Assembly (NCBI GenBank): GCA_000435535.1
Contig: FR884505.1
Span: forward strand, 1-23,021
Reading direction: 5' to 3'
Origin: Clostridium sp. CAG:575
GTDB lineage: Bacteria; Bacillota; Clostridia; TANB77; CAG-508
DNA length: 23,021 nucleotides
How positions within the stretch are numbered: the first letter of the stretch is position 1; every line of letters starts with the position of its first letter. This document shows positions 1-6,588 of the stretch, piece after piece. The notes under the pieces are model-generated. The model ran no database searches, was not told the DNA's origin, and was given only the letters and a program-made list of their open reading frames with translations. A program made the translations under genes and the position numbers.

Positions 1-2
1 GT

Positions 3-614
3 ATGTTAGAAAAAAATAGTTTAGTACCTTATGTTATTGAGCAAACAAGTAAAGGAGAAAGATCATATGATATTTTCTCACGTTTATTAAAAGATAGAAT
101 TATATTCTTAGGAGAAGATGTAAATCCAGCATCAGCAAGTTTAGTTATAGCACAATTATTGTTTTTAGAGTCAGAAGACCCAGAAAAAGAAATATCATTA
201 TATATCAATTCACCAGGAGGATCTATTACAGATGGAATGGGAATTGTTGATACAATGAATTATATAAAATGTCCAGTTTCAACAATTTGTGTTGGATTAG
301 CAGCAAGCTTTGGAGCTGTTTTATTAGCAAATGGAGAAAAAGGAAAAAGATTTGCAACACCAAATTCAGAAATCTTAATTCACCAACCATTAATTGGAGG
401 TCAAGGTGGAGGAATTTCAGGTCAAGCAACTGAAATTAAAATTCATGCAGACCATATGATAAGAACAAGAGCAAAATTAAATAAATTATTAAGTGAAAAA
501 ACAGGTCAATCAATAGAAACAATAGAAAGAGATACAGAAAGAGATCATTATATGACAGCTCAAGAAGCTTTAGAATATGGGCTAATTGATGGAATAATGG
601 ATAAAAGAATGTAA
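3..614 (+). CDS. clpP: ATP-dependent Clp protease proteolytic subunit ClpP
   Basis: This is the serine peptidase barrel that degrades proteins unfolded by ClpX or other Clp ATPases in the cytoplasm. The 203-residue protein is close to family length. The catalytic triad is visible as Ser102 in [11 protein letters not shown], His127 in LIHQPL and Asp181 in the ERDTERD segment. The start fits the family, since the conserved LVPYVIEQT stretch begins at residue 7; the ribosome binding site lies outside the window. The handle loop after His127 (GGQGGGISG) is about five residues longer than in E. coli or Bacillus subtilis ClpP, by comparison from memory. clpX follows 40 bases downstream on the same strand, the usual clpP-clpX arrangement, so the two are probably co-transcribed. 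The identification is secure. Confidence 0.97.
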   Translation: MLEKNSLVPYVIEQTSKGERSYDIFSRLLKDRIIFLGEDVNPASASLVIAQLLFLESEDPEKEISLYINSPGGSITDGMGIVDTMNYIKCPVSTICVGLAASFGAVLLANGEKGKRFATPNSEILIHQPLIGGQGGGISGQATEIKIHADHMIRTRAKLNKLLSEKTGQSIETIERDTERDHYMTAQEALEYGLIDGIMDKRM

Positions 615-654
615 TTTTAAATAAAGGGAGTTAAGAGTAAAAAGGAGTTAGGTT

Positions 655-1986
655 ATGGCTAAAAACGATGTGCCAAAAAGTGTAAGATGTTCATTTTGTG
701 GAAAATCACAAGAAAGTGTAAAGAAAATAGTAGCTGGTCCAGGTGTATACATTTGTGATGAATGTGTAGACTTATGTACAAGTATTATAGAAGCAGAAAA
801 ATATGAAGATGAAGAAGTAGGATATACTTTAAATGACTTAGATAAAATTCCAAGTCCAAAAGAAATAAAAGAAATATTAGATGAATATGTAATTGGTCAA
901 GATGAGGCAAAAAGAGCTTTGTCAGTTGCAGTATACAATCATTATAAAAGAATTGCACATGAAGAAAATGCAAAAAATGATGATGTAGAAATTCAAAAAA
1001 GTAATATTTTGTTATTAGGACCAACAGGATGTGGAAAAACATTACTTGCAAGAACACTAGCAAAAATATTAAATGTACCATTTGCAATAGCAGATGCAAC
1101 AACATTAACAGAGGCAGGATATGTAGGAGAAGATGTTGAAAATATTTTATTAAAATTAATTCAAGCTGCAGATGGAGATATTCAAAAAGCAGAAAAAGGA
1201 ATTGTATATATTGATGAAATAGATAAAATAACAAGAAAATCTGAAAATTTATCAATTACTAGAGATGTTAGTGGAGAAGGTGTGCAACAAGCATTATTAA
1301 AAATAGTTGAAGGAACAATTGCATCAGTACCACCACAAGGTGGAAGAAAACATCCAAACCAAGAAATGATACAAATAAATACAGAAAACATTTTATTTAT
1401 TTGTGGAGGAGCATTTGAAGGATTAGAAAATATAATAAAAGAAAGAACTGGAAAAAAATCAATTGGATTTGGTGCAACAATACAAAATCCAAAAGAAGTT
1501 AGTAAATATGAGGTTTTTCAACAATTATCTCCACAAGATTTATTAAAATTTGGATTAATTCCAGAATTTATAGGAAGATTACCAATAATTGCTACACTTA
1601 GAGATTTAGACAGAGAAGCTCTTATAAAAATAGCAACAGAACCAAAAAATGCTTTAGTAAAACAATATCAAAAATTATTAGAAATGGACGATGTTGAACT
1701 TGAATTTAGCCAAGAAGCATTAGAAGCAATTGTTGATAAAGCAATTGAAAGAAAAACTGGAGCAAGAGGACTTCGTTCTATAATTGAAGAAATTATGAGA
1801 GACATTATGTTTGAAATTCCATCTATTCCAAATGTTCAAAAATGTATTATTACAAAGGAAACTGTATTAGATGGAAGTAAACCAGAAATTGTCTTATCTG
1901 AAAAAGTGGCTGAAAATGGCACTGATATGAAAAAAGCAAAAACAAAAAGACATATGCCTGAAAAGAAAAATAAAGAAACAGCATAG
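655..1986 (+). CDS. clpX: ATP-dependent Clp protease ATP-binding subunit ClpX
   Basis: ClpX is the hexameric AAA+ unfoldase that feeds tagged substrates, including tmRNA-tagged proteins, to ClpP. The N-terminal zinc domain has four cysteines (C12, C15, C34, C37). Walker A is GPTGCGKT at 122-129, the pore loop is GYVGE at 155-159 and Walker B is IVYIDEID at 183-190. The ClpP-docking loop is present as KKSIGFGA, and the sensor-2 arginine lies in TGARGLRS. The protein is 443 residues, somewhat longer than usual, because of a lysine-rich tail of about 20 residues. An AAGGAG-type site about eight bases before the ATG supports the start. The only good terminator lies about 170 bases past the stop. 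Confidence 0.97.
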   Translation: MAKNDVPKSVRCSFCGKSQESVKKIVAGPGVYICDECVDLCTSIIEAEKYEDEEVGYTLNDLDKIPSPKEIKEILDEYVIGQDEAKRALSVAVYNHYKRIAHEENAKNDDVEIQKSNILLLGPTGCGKTLLARTLAKILNVPFAIADATTLTEAGYVGEDVENILLKLIQAADGDIQKAEKGIVYIDEIDKITRKSENLSITRDVSGEGVQQALLKIVEGTIASVPPQGGRKHPNQEMIQINTENILFICGGAFEGLENIIKERTGKKSIGFGATIQNPKEVSKYEVFQQLSPQDLLKFGLIPEFIGRLPIIATLRDLDREALIKIATEPKNALVKQYQKLLEMDDVELEFSQEALEAIVDKAIERKTGARGLRSIIEEIMRDIMFEIPSIPNVQKCIITKETVLDGSKPEIVLSEKVAENGTDMKKAKTKRHMPEKKNKETA

Positions 1987-1990
1987 AACA

Positions 1991-2030
1991 ATGGAAACGG
2001 GACATTGGGGACGTAGAGAATTTGTTCCAT
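1991..2030. repeat. REP-like GGGGACG repeat remnant downstream of clpX
   Basis: This non-coding stretch contains GGGACATTGGGGACGT (1999-2014). Its core ATTGGGGACGT recurs, reverse-complemented, in the palindrome between sufC and sufB at 3611-3621. GAACAA (1986-1991) and TTGTTC (2022-2027) could form a weak outer stem. It looks like one degenerate copy of a dispersed extragenic palindrome. Repeats with a GGGGACG core are, as far as I recall, common in Clostridia-type genomes and some are linked to REP-associated tyrosine transposases; no such transposase is in this window. Confidence 0.45.
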
Positions 2031-2157
2031 AATTTTGTAGAAATAAGTCGAAAAATTACGAACAAAACAATAGAACTATATTAAATAATTTTGAATTATT
2101 TTGAATATAGTAGTATGTTATATAAAAATAATATTCAAAAATAAATCATTAATAAAG

Positions 2158-2189
2158 AAAATCATGCAATTTATAAGCATGATTTTTTT
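2158..2189 (+). terminator. Intrinsic terminator between clpX and the suf regulator
   Basis: AAAATCATGC (2158-2167) pairs with GCATGATTTT (2177-2186) around a nine-base loop and runs into seven T residues (2183-2189). It would end clpP-clpX transcripts and insulate the suf cluster, whose promoter begins 20 bases further on. Confidence 0.8.
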
Positions 2190-2200
2190 GATTTTTAATA

Positions 2201-2254
2201 TGTTAACCTTGACAAACAATGTATAAGAGAGTATAATGTTAACCGTAGTTAACA
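2201..2254 (+). promoter_or_regulatory. Promoter and GTTAAC operator of the suf-cluster regulator
   Basis: The promoter has a consensus TTGACA (2209-2214), a 17-bp spacer and TATAAT (2232-2237). TGTTAACC occurs immediately upstream of the -35 box (2201-2208) and again immediately after the -10 box (2237-2244). The second copy is half of an inverted repeat, TGTTAAC-CGTA-GTTAACA (2237-2254). Three GTTAAC half-sites around the promoter elements are what one expects of an operator for the dimeric winged-helix protein encoded next, which suggests autorepression. Binding by that protein is inferred, not shown. Confidence 0.8.
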
Positions 2255-2275
2255 AAAATAAAAAGGAGAAAAAAT

Positions 2276-2728
2276 ATGATATCAAAGTCATCAGAGGAAT
2301 ACTTAAAGACAATGTATATATTAAAACAACAAAATGGGAATATACGAGTAACTGATATAGCAAAAAAAATGAACTGTACAAAGCCAAGTGTAAACAAGGC
2401 AGTATATAATTTGAAAGACAGTGGATTGTTAAATTATGAATCATATGGGACAATAGAATTAACAGAAAGAGGAGAAAACTTAGCAAAAAAAATATTAGAA
2501 GCATATGATATTGTTTATGTATTTTTAAAAGATGTATTAAATATAGAAGAAGATGAAGCAAAAAGCGAAGCAGAAAAAATAAAATTAGCAATAACTGATA
2601 AAACAATAAATAAATTGGCAAAATATGTACATAAAGAGCTAGGATTAACAAATTTAGATTGTGATTATGATATAAATAAAGAAAAATGTAGATGTTGTGC
2701 ACGTAGAACAAATAAAATTATCAACTAA
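2276..2728 (+). CDS. DtxR/MntR-fold transcriptional regulator with C-terminal cysteine cluster
   Basis: Residues 1-70 form a winged helix like that of MntR and DtxR: SSEEYLKTMYIL, the recognition segment RVTDIAKKMNCTKPSVNKAV and the wing SYGTIELTERG. Residues 72-125 resemble the family's dimerisation domain. Aligned by eye to B. subtilis MntR, most metal ligands are changed: D8 to E, E11 to K, H77 to Y, E102 to K and H103 to L. The C-terminus instead carries Cys129, Cys138, Cys140 and Cys141 (LDCD and EKCRCCARR), a possible Fe-S or metal site. An AAGGAG site precedes the ATG. The gene heads the suf cluster and has GTTAAC half-sites in its promoter, so a role as autoregulated suf regulator is likely. 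The nature of its ligand is inference. Confidence 0.85.
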   Translation: MISKSSEEYLKTMYILKQQNGNIRVTDIAKKMNCTKPSVNKAVYNLKDSGLLNYESYGTIELTERGENLAKKILEAYDIVYVFLKDVLNIEEDEAKSEAEKIKLAITDKTINKLAKYVHKELGLTNLDCDYDINKEKCRCCARRTNKIIN

Positions 2729-2788
2729 AATAAAAACAATAAAAAGGAATAAAACTATTAAACAATGAAAGAGAGGATTTTATAAATT

Positions 2789-3550
2789 ATGAGTAATTTA
2801 TTAGAAATAAAAAATTTACATGTAAATGCAGGAGAAAAAGAAATACTAAAGGGAATAGATTTAAATATAAAAAAAGGAGAAATTCATGTAATAATGGGAC
2901 CAAATGGTTCTGGAAAAACGACAACAGCAAATGCAATTTTAAACAATCCAGAATATACAAAAACAACTGGAGCAATAATATTTGATGGTGAAAATATTAC
3001 AGAATCAAGAACTGATGAAATTGCAAGAAAAGGAATATTTATGTCATTCCAATTACCAGAAGAAATTCCTGGAGTTTCAGTTACAAATTTCTTGAAATAT
3101 GCAAAAAATAAAATCACAGGAGAACCTGTTAAAATATTTCAGTTTAAAGATGAACTAAAAAAATATATGGAAGAATTAAATATGAATCCTAAAAACATGG
3201 AAAGAAGTTTAAATGTTGGATTTTCAGGTGGAGAAAAAAAGAAAAATGAAATTTTACAAATGCTAGTTTTAAATCCAAAACTTGCAATTCTTGATGAAAC
3301 AGATTCAGGACTTGATGTTGATGCAATAAAGACTGTTTCAAAAGGTATAGAGATAAAGACTGTTTCAAAAGGCATAGAGATGTTTAAAAATGAAAATAAT
3401 GCTGTTTTAATTATTACTCATAATACTAAAATTTTACACAGTTTAAAAGTAGATTATGTTCATGTTTTAGTTAATGGAAAAATTGTTAAAACAGGTGGAC
3501 AAGAATTGGCTTCAGAGATTGAAGAAAATGGATATGCTCAATATAAATAA
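2789..3550 (+). CDS. sufC: Fe-S cluster assembly ATPase SufC
   Basis: SufC is the ABC-type ATPase that powers conformational change in the SufBCD scaffold during cytoplasmic Fe-S assembly. Walker A is GPNGSGKT (37-44), the ABC signature region is FSGGEKKK (145-152), Walker B with catalytic Glu is LAILDE (165-170), the D-loop is SGLD (173-176) and the H-loop is ITH (209-211). No transmembrane segments are present, as expected. Directly after the D-loop, the nine-residue unit IKTVSKGIE occurs twice in tandem (180-188 and 189-197), whereas related proteins have this helix once. All ATPase motifs survive and the frame is open, so the protein may still work. The gene starts 60 bases after the regulator, with an AGAGAGG site upstream. 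Confidence 0.96.
   Translation: MSNLLEIKNLHVNAGEKEILKGIDLNIKKGEIHVIMGPNGSGKTTTANAILNNPEYTKTTGAIIFDGENITESRTDEIARKGIFMSFQLPEEIPGVSVTNFLKYAKNKITGEPVKIFQFKDELKKYMEELNMNPKNMERSLNVGFSGGEKKKNEILQMLVLNPKLAILDETDSGLDVDAIKTVSKGIEIKTVSKGIEMFKNENNAVLIITHNTKILHSLKVDYVHVLVNGKIVKTGGQELASEIEENGYAQYK
3326..3379 (+). repeat. 27-bp in-frame tandem duplication within sufC
   Basis: Positions 3326-3352 and 3353-3379 match at 26 of 27 bases. The single difference (GGT versus GGC) is synonymous. Each unit encodes IKTVSKGIE. The duplication keeps the reading frame and lies just after the D-loop of the ATPase. Confidence 0.97.
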
Positions 3551-3552
3551 AA

Positions 3553-3625
3553 AACCAATGGGGACGTGTTTAAAATGGTTGAAAGTTATAAAATTTGAAC
3601 CAAAAAAAGAACGTCCCCAATGGTT
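3553..3625. repeat. REP-like imperfect palindrome between sufC and sufB
   Basis: AACCAATGGGGACGT (3553-3567) and ACGTCCCCAATGGTT (3611-3625) are inverted copies matching at 14 of 15 positions, separated by 43 AT-rich bases. The right arm, preceded by AAAAAGA, reads as GGGGACGTTCTTTTT on the other strand. The core ATTGGGGACGT is shared with the repeat downstream of clpX. It lies inside the presumed suf transcript, so it would form a hairpin in the mRNA between two co-translated genes. Confidence 0.7.
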
Positions 3626-3646
3626 GAACGAAGGGAAAACTAAAAA

Positions 3647-5128
3647 ATGTCAAAAACAAAGTTAGATGAAATAAATAGAAATATTTATGATATAAAAAAT
3701 AAAGATGAATATGATTTCAAAATAAAAAAAGGTTTAACACCAGAAATAATAGAAGAAATATCAAGACAAAAAAATGACCCAGACTGGATGAGGAAATTCA
3801 GATTAAAAGCATTAGAAGTATATAACAACTTAAAAATGCCAACATGGGGACCAGATTTGTCAGAATTAAATATGGATGAAATTGCAACATATGTAAGACC
3901 AAAGTCAAAATTAGAGATGCCAACATGGGGACCAGATTTATCAGAATTAAATATGGACGAAATTGCAACATATGTAAGACCAAAGTCAAAATTAAATAGT
4001 TCTTGGGAAGATGTTCCAGAAGATATAAAAAATACGTTTGACAAGTTGGGAATACCAGAAGCAGAGAAATCATCACTTGCTGGTGTTGGAGCACAATATG
4101 ATTCAGAAGTTGTTTATCATAGTATGAAAGAAGATTTAATAAAACAAGGTGTAATTTATACAGACATGGAAACTGCTGTAAGAGAATATCCAGAACTAGT
4201 AAAATCACATTTTATGAAATGTGTACCAGTAAATGACCACAAATTTGTTGCATTACACGGAGCAGTATGGTCAGGAGGGTCATTTGTATATGTACCAAAA
4301 GGAGTAAAAGTAGATATTCCATTACAGTCATACTTCAGGCTAAATTCACCAGAATCAGGACAATTTGAACATACATTGATAATTGTAGAAGAAGGAGCAA
4401 GCCTACACTTTATAGAAGGGTGTTCAGCACCAAAATACAACAAAGTAAATCTACATGCTGGATGTGTTGAATTGTATGTGGCAGATAATGCTTATTTAAG
4501 ATATTCAACAATAGAAAACTGGTCAAAAAATATGTTAAACCTAAATACAAAAAAAGCAATAGTAGGAAAAAATGCTAAAATGGATTGGGTATCAGGTTCT
4601 TTTGGATCAAAAATATCAATGTTATATCCAATGAGCATATTAAATGGAGAAGGTGCAAAAACAGAGTTTACAGGAATATCATTTGCAGGTGGAGGACAAA
4701 ATCTAGACAATGGATTTAAAGTAATTCACAACGCACCAAATACATCAAGTGTAGTAAATGCAAAATCAATATCAAAAAATGGTGGAAAATGCACATATAG
4801 AAGCTTAGTAAGAATAAATGAAAATGCAAAAAATTCAAAGTCATCAGTATCATGTGAGTCACTAATGTTAGATGACATATCAATTTCAGACACAATACCA
4901 ACAAATGACATAAGAACAGATGAAGTTGAATTTTCACACGAAGCTAAAATTGGTAAAATAAGTGATAAAACAATATTCTATTTAATGAGCAGGGGATTAT
5001 CAGAAGAAGATGCAAAGGCTATGATAGTAAGAGGTTTTGCTCATCCAATAGCTAAAGAGTTGCCAGTAGAATATGCAGTTGAAATGAATAATCTTATTAA
5101 CTTAGAATTAGAGGGAGCAATTGGATAA
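3647..5128 (+). CDS. sufB: Fe-S cluster assembly scaffold protein SufB
   Basis: SufB is the scaffold subunit of SufBCD on which nascent clusters form. The sequence follows the Firmicute SufB pattern: DWMRKFRLKALE near the N-terminus, WEDVPEDIKNTFDKLGIPEAE, HGAVWSGGSFVYVPKGVKV, and the C-terminal beta-helix ending LMSRGLSEEDAKAMIVRGF. Cys403 (SVSCESLML) matches the conserved sulfur-accepting cysteine of the family. The protein is 493 residues, longer than the usual roughly 465-470, because a 27-residue segment starting MPTWGPDL is repeated in tandem (64-90 and 91-117). A GAAGGGA site lies 10 bases before the ATG. It follows sufC after a REP-like palindrome. Confidence 0.96.
   Translation: MSKTKLDEINRNIYDIKNKDEYDFKIKKGLTPEIIEEISRQKNDPDWMRKFRLKALEVYNNLKMPTWGPDLSELNMDEIATYVRPKSKLEMPTWGPDLSELNMDEIATYVRPKSKLNSSWEDVPEDIKNTFDKLGIPEAEKSSLAGVGAQYDSEVVYHSMKEDLIKQGVIYTDMETAVREYPELVKSHFMKCVPVNDHKFVALHGAVWSGGSFVYVPKGVKVDIPLQSYFRLNSPESGQFEHTLIIVEEGASLHFIEGCSAPKYNKVNLHAGCVELYVADNAYLRYSTIENWSKNMLNLNTKKAIVGKNAKMDWVSGSFGSKISMLYPMSILNGEGAKTEFTGISFAGGGQNLDNGFKVIHNAPNTSSVVNAKSISKNGGKCTYRSLVRINENAKNSKSSVSCESLMLDDISISDTIPTNDIRTDEVEFSHEAKIGKISDKTIFYLMSRGLSEEDAKAMIVRGFAHPIAKELPVEYAVEMNNLINLELEGAIG
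3836..3994 (+). repeat. 81-bp in-frame tandem duplication within sufB
   Basis: The unit starting at 3836 recurs at 3917, a period of 81 bases. Over 78 aligned bases there are two differences (TTG/TTA and GAT/GAC), both synonymous, so the encoded peptides match for 26 residues. The single-copy form is what SufB proteins normally have between the N-terminal helices and the WEDVPE segment. Confidence 0.97.
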
Positions 5129-5130
5129 AT

Positions 5131-5164
5131 TAAAAAGAATGCCTAGAAAGAACTTCTAGACATT
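5131..5164 (-). terminator. Intrinsic terminator of the antisense membrane-protein gene
   Basis: AATGCCTAGAA (5138-5148) and TTCTAGACATT (5154-5164) form a ten-of-eleven base stem with a five-base loop. On the - strand the stem is followed by CTTTTTAATTT, a usable T-tract. On the + strand no T-run follows directly. It therefore fits the small - strand gene ending at 5178 better than sufB. Confidence 0.7.
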
Positions 5165-5177
5165 CCGAAAAACGTTT

Positions 5178-5390
5178 TTAGCAATAATGATGAAATATTG
5201 ACCATGAAATTATACCAGTAATGATGAATATTATACCTAAAATTGTAAGTATAACTACAATAATAGAAGATATATTCATTGCAATATTTTCAACTGATAG
5301 TATAATTAGAAAACCAATAATCATTAACAAAATTGCTGCACATTGCCGAAATAGTTTTCGACAAATTCGTTTTTTACGCATTTTATTCAT
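5178..5390 (-). CDS. Small two-helix membrane protein antisense within the suf cluster
   Basis: The 70-residue product begins MNKMRKKRICRKLFRQ, a strongly basic segment, followed by two hydrophobic helices (about 17-36 and 41-64) and the end FHHYC. It is probably a small inner-membrane protein with the basic end in the cytoplasm; I do not recognise a family. The start at 5390 is preferred because GGGAGG lies eight bases upstream; a longer frame beginning at 5432 would pass over this site. A promoter (TTGATT, 17 bp, TATACT) upstream and a hairpin terminator downstream make it a complete transcription unit between sufB and sufD on the opposite strand. Function is unknown. Confidence 0.7.
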   Translation of the reverse strand: MNKMRKKRICRKLFRQCAAILLMIIGFLIILSVENIAMNISSIIVVILTILGIIFIITGIISWSIFHHYC

Positions 5391-5422
5391 ATATTGAACC
5401 TCCCTAAAAAATAGATACATAA

Positions 5423-5451
5423 AGTATAGCATATGAATACAATAAAATCAA
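5423..5451 (-). promoter_or_regulatory. Minus-strand promoter in the sufB-sufD gap
   Basis: Read on the - strand, TTGATT (5446-5451), a 17-bp spacer and TATACT (5423-5428) form a good vegetative promoter. It would start transcription about 25 bases before the small membrane protein start codon, opposing suf transcription. Confidence 0.7.
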
Positions 5452-5468
5452 TGAAAGGACTAATATTG

Positions 5469-6563
5469 ATGGAAAATTTAAAATTAAATGAAACACCAAT
5501 TAGAACAGCAAAAAACTTTAAAATCAATAATATAAAACTAGAAAATATTGAAATTCCAGAAGTTATACCAGAATTTGAAAATGTAACAATAATTGGTGAT
5601 ACATCTAAAATAGATATAGAGCAAAATACTATTAATACAGATACAAATTTAATTTTTGGTTTAAGTGAGGAACTTACAAATCAAGTAAAAATGCAAGCTA
5701 AGCAAAAAATAAAATTAAATATCAATGGTGCTCAAAATGAAGAAACAGAATTAGTAGAAAAAGTAGAAGCGAAAATAGATTTTAAATTTGATGATGAAAA
5801 TTCTGTATTAATAGATAACATAGAAATTACTGCAAATGAAAACACAAAATCAACAGTAATAATAAAATATACTTCAAATCAAGAAAGTGAAAATTATCAC
5901 AATGGAATAATAAAGGCAAAAGCAGAAAAAGGTTCAGAATTAAATATTATATTAATTAATTTAATGAACACAAAATCAAATAATTTTTTAGCAATTGAAA
6001 ATAATTTTGAAGAAAATGCAAAAATCAATTATACAATTGTAGATTTTGGTGGAAAACACAGCATTACAAATTATTATTCTAATTTACAAGGAGATAGCTG
6101 TGACAATCAACTAAACACAATTTATTTAGGAAAAGAAAATCAAATTTTTGACTTAAATTACATTGGTGAATTAAGAGGTAGAAAATCTAATATTGATATA
6201 GAAGTTCAAGGAGCTTTAAAAGATACAGCTAAGAAACATTTTAAAGGAACAATTGATTTCAAAAAAGGTTGCAAAAAGGCTACTGGAAATGAAAACGAAG
6301 CTTGTATGTTATTATCAGATACAGCAAAATCAATAGCTTTACCAATGCTACTTTGCTCTGAAGAAGAAGTTGAAGGCAACCATTCAAGTTCAGCTGGAAA
6401 AATTGGTGAAAAAGAATTATTCTATATTATGAGTAGAGGTTTTGAACTTAAAGAGGCTATGAAGCTGATGGTTAGGGCAAGATTTAATCAGATATTAGAG
6501 AAAATTGAAAAAGAAGAATTGAGAGAAGAAATTTTACGAGAAATTGATAAAAGACTAGATTAA
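5469..6563 (+). CDS. sufD: Fe-S cluster assembly protein SufD
   Basis: SufD is the SufB paralogue that partners it in the SufBCD complex and is needed for iron acquisition during cluster assembly. The 364-residue product is short and divergent, as SufD often is. Its C-terminal half has the SufB/SufD signature: the beta-helix, then EGNHSSSAGKIGEKELFYIMSRGFELKEAMKLM. The start at 5469 is preferred to the upstream in-frame ATG at 5433 because AAAGGA (5454-5459) is correctly spaced from it; the upstream start has no Shine-Dalgarno and lies on the promoter of the antisense gene. sufS follows 25 bases downstream. The 340-base gap to sufB is occupied by that antisense unit. Confidence 0.9.
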   Translation: MENLKLNETPIRTAKNFKINNIKLENIEIPEVIPEFENVTIIGDTSKIDIEQNTINTDTNLIFGLSEELTNQVKMQAKQKIKLNINGAQNEETELVEKVEAKIDFKFDDENSVLIDNIEITANENTKSTVIIKYTSNQESENYHNGIIKAKAEKGSELNIILINLMNTKSNNFLAIENNFEENAKINYTIVDFGGKHSITNYYSNLQGDSCDNQLNTIYLGKENQIFDLNYIGELRGRKSNIDIEVQGALKDTAKKHFKGTIDFKKGCKKATGNENEACMLLSDTAKSIALPMLLCSEEEVEGNHSSSAGKIGEKELFYIMSRGFELKEAMKLMVRARFNQILEKIEKEELREEILREIDKRLD

Positions 6564-6588
6564 TATAAAATAAAAATAGGAGAAAACT

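Noticed and set aside
785..1255. 156-codon - strand frame inside clpX
   Set aside because: Repetitive Leu/His/Phe composition is the mirror of clpX codons; no start signal.
2118..2711. Long - strand open frame opposite the DtxR-fold regulator
   Set aside because: Leu/Ile/Phe-rich translation typical of the antisense of AT-rich coding DNA; the + strand protein is clearly a winged-helix regulator with proper signals.
3474..3665. Plus-strand 63-codon frame across the sufC-sufB gap
   Set aside because: It overlaps the end of sufC and the REP-like palindrome in another frame, has no ribosome binding site and encodes a low-complexity peptide.
3326..3994. Diversity-generating retroelement or variable repeat system in sufC/sufB
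   Set aside because: Only one extra copy in each gene, with synonymous differences and no reverse transcriptase; simple tandem duplication explains it.
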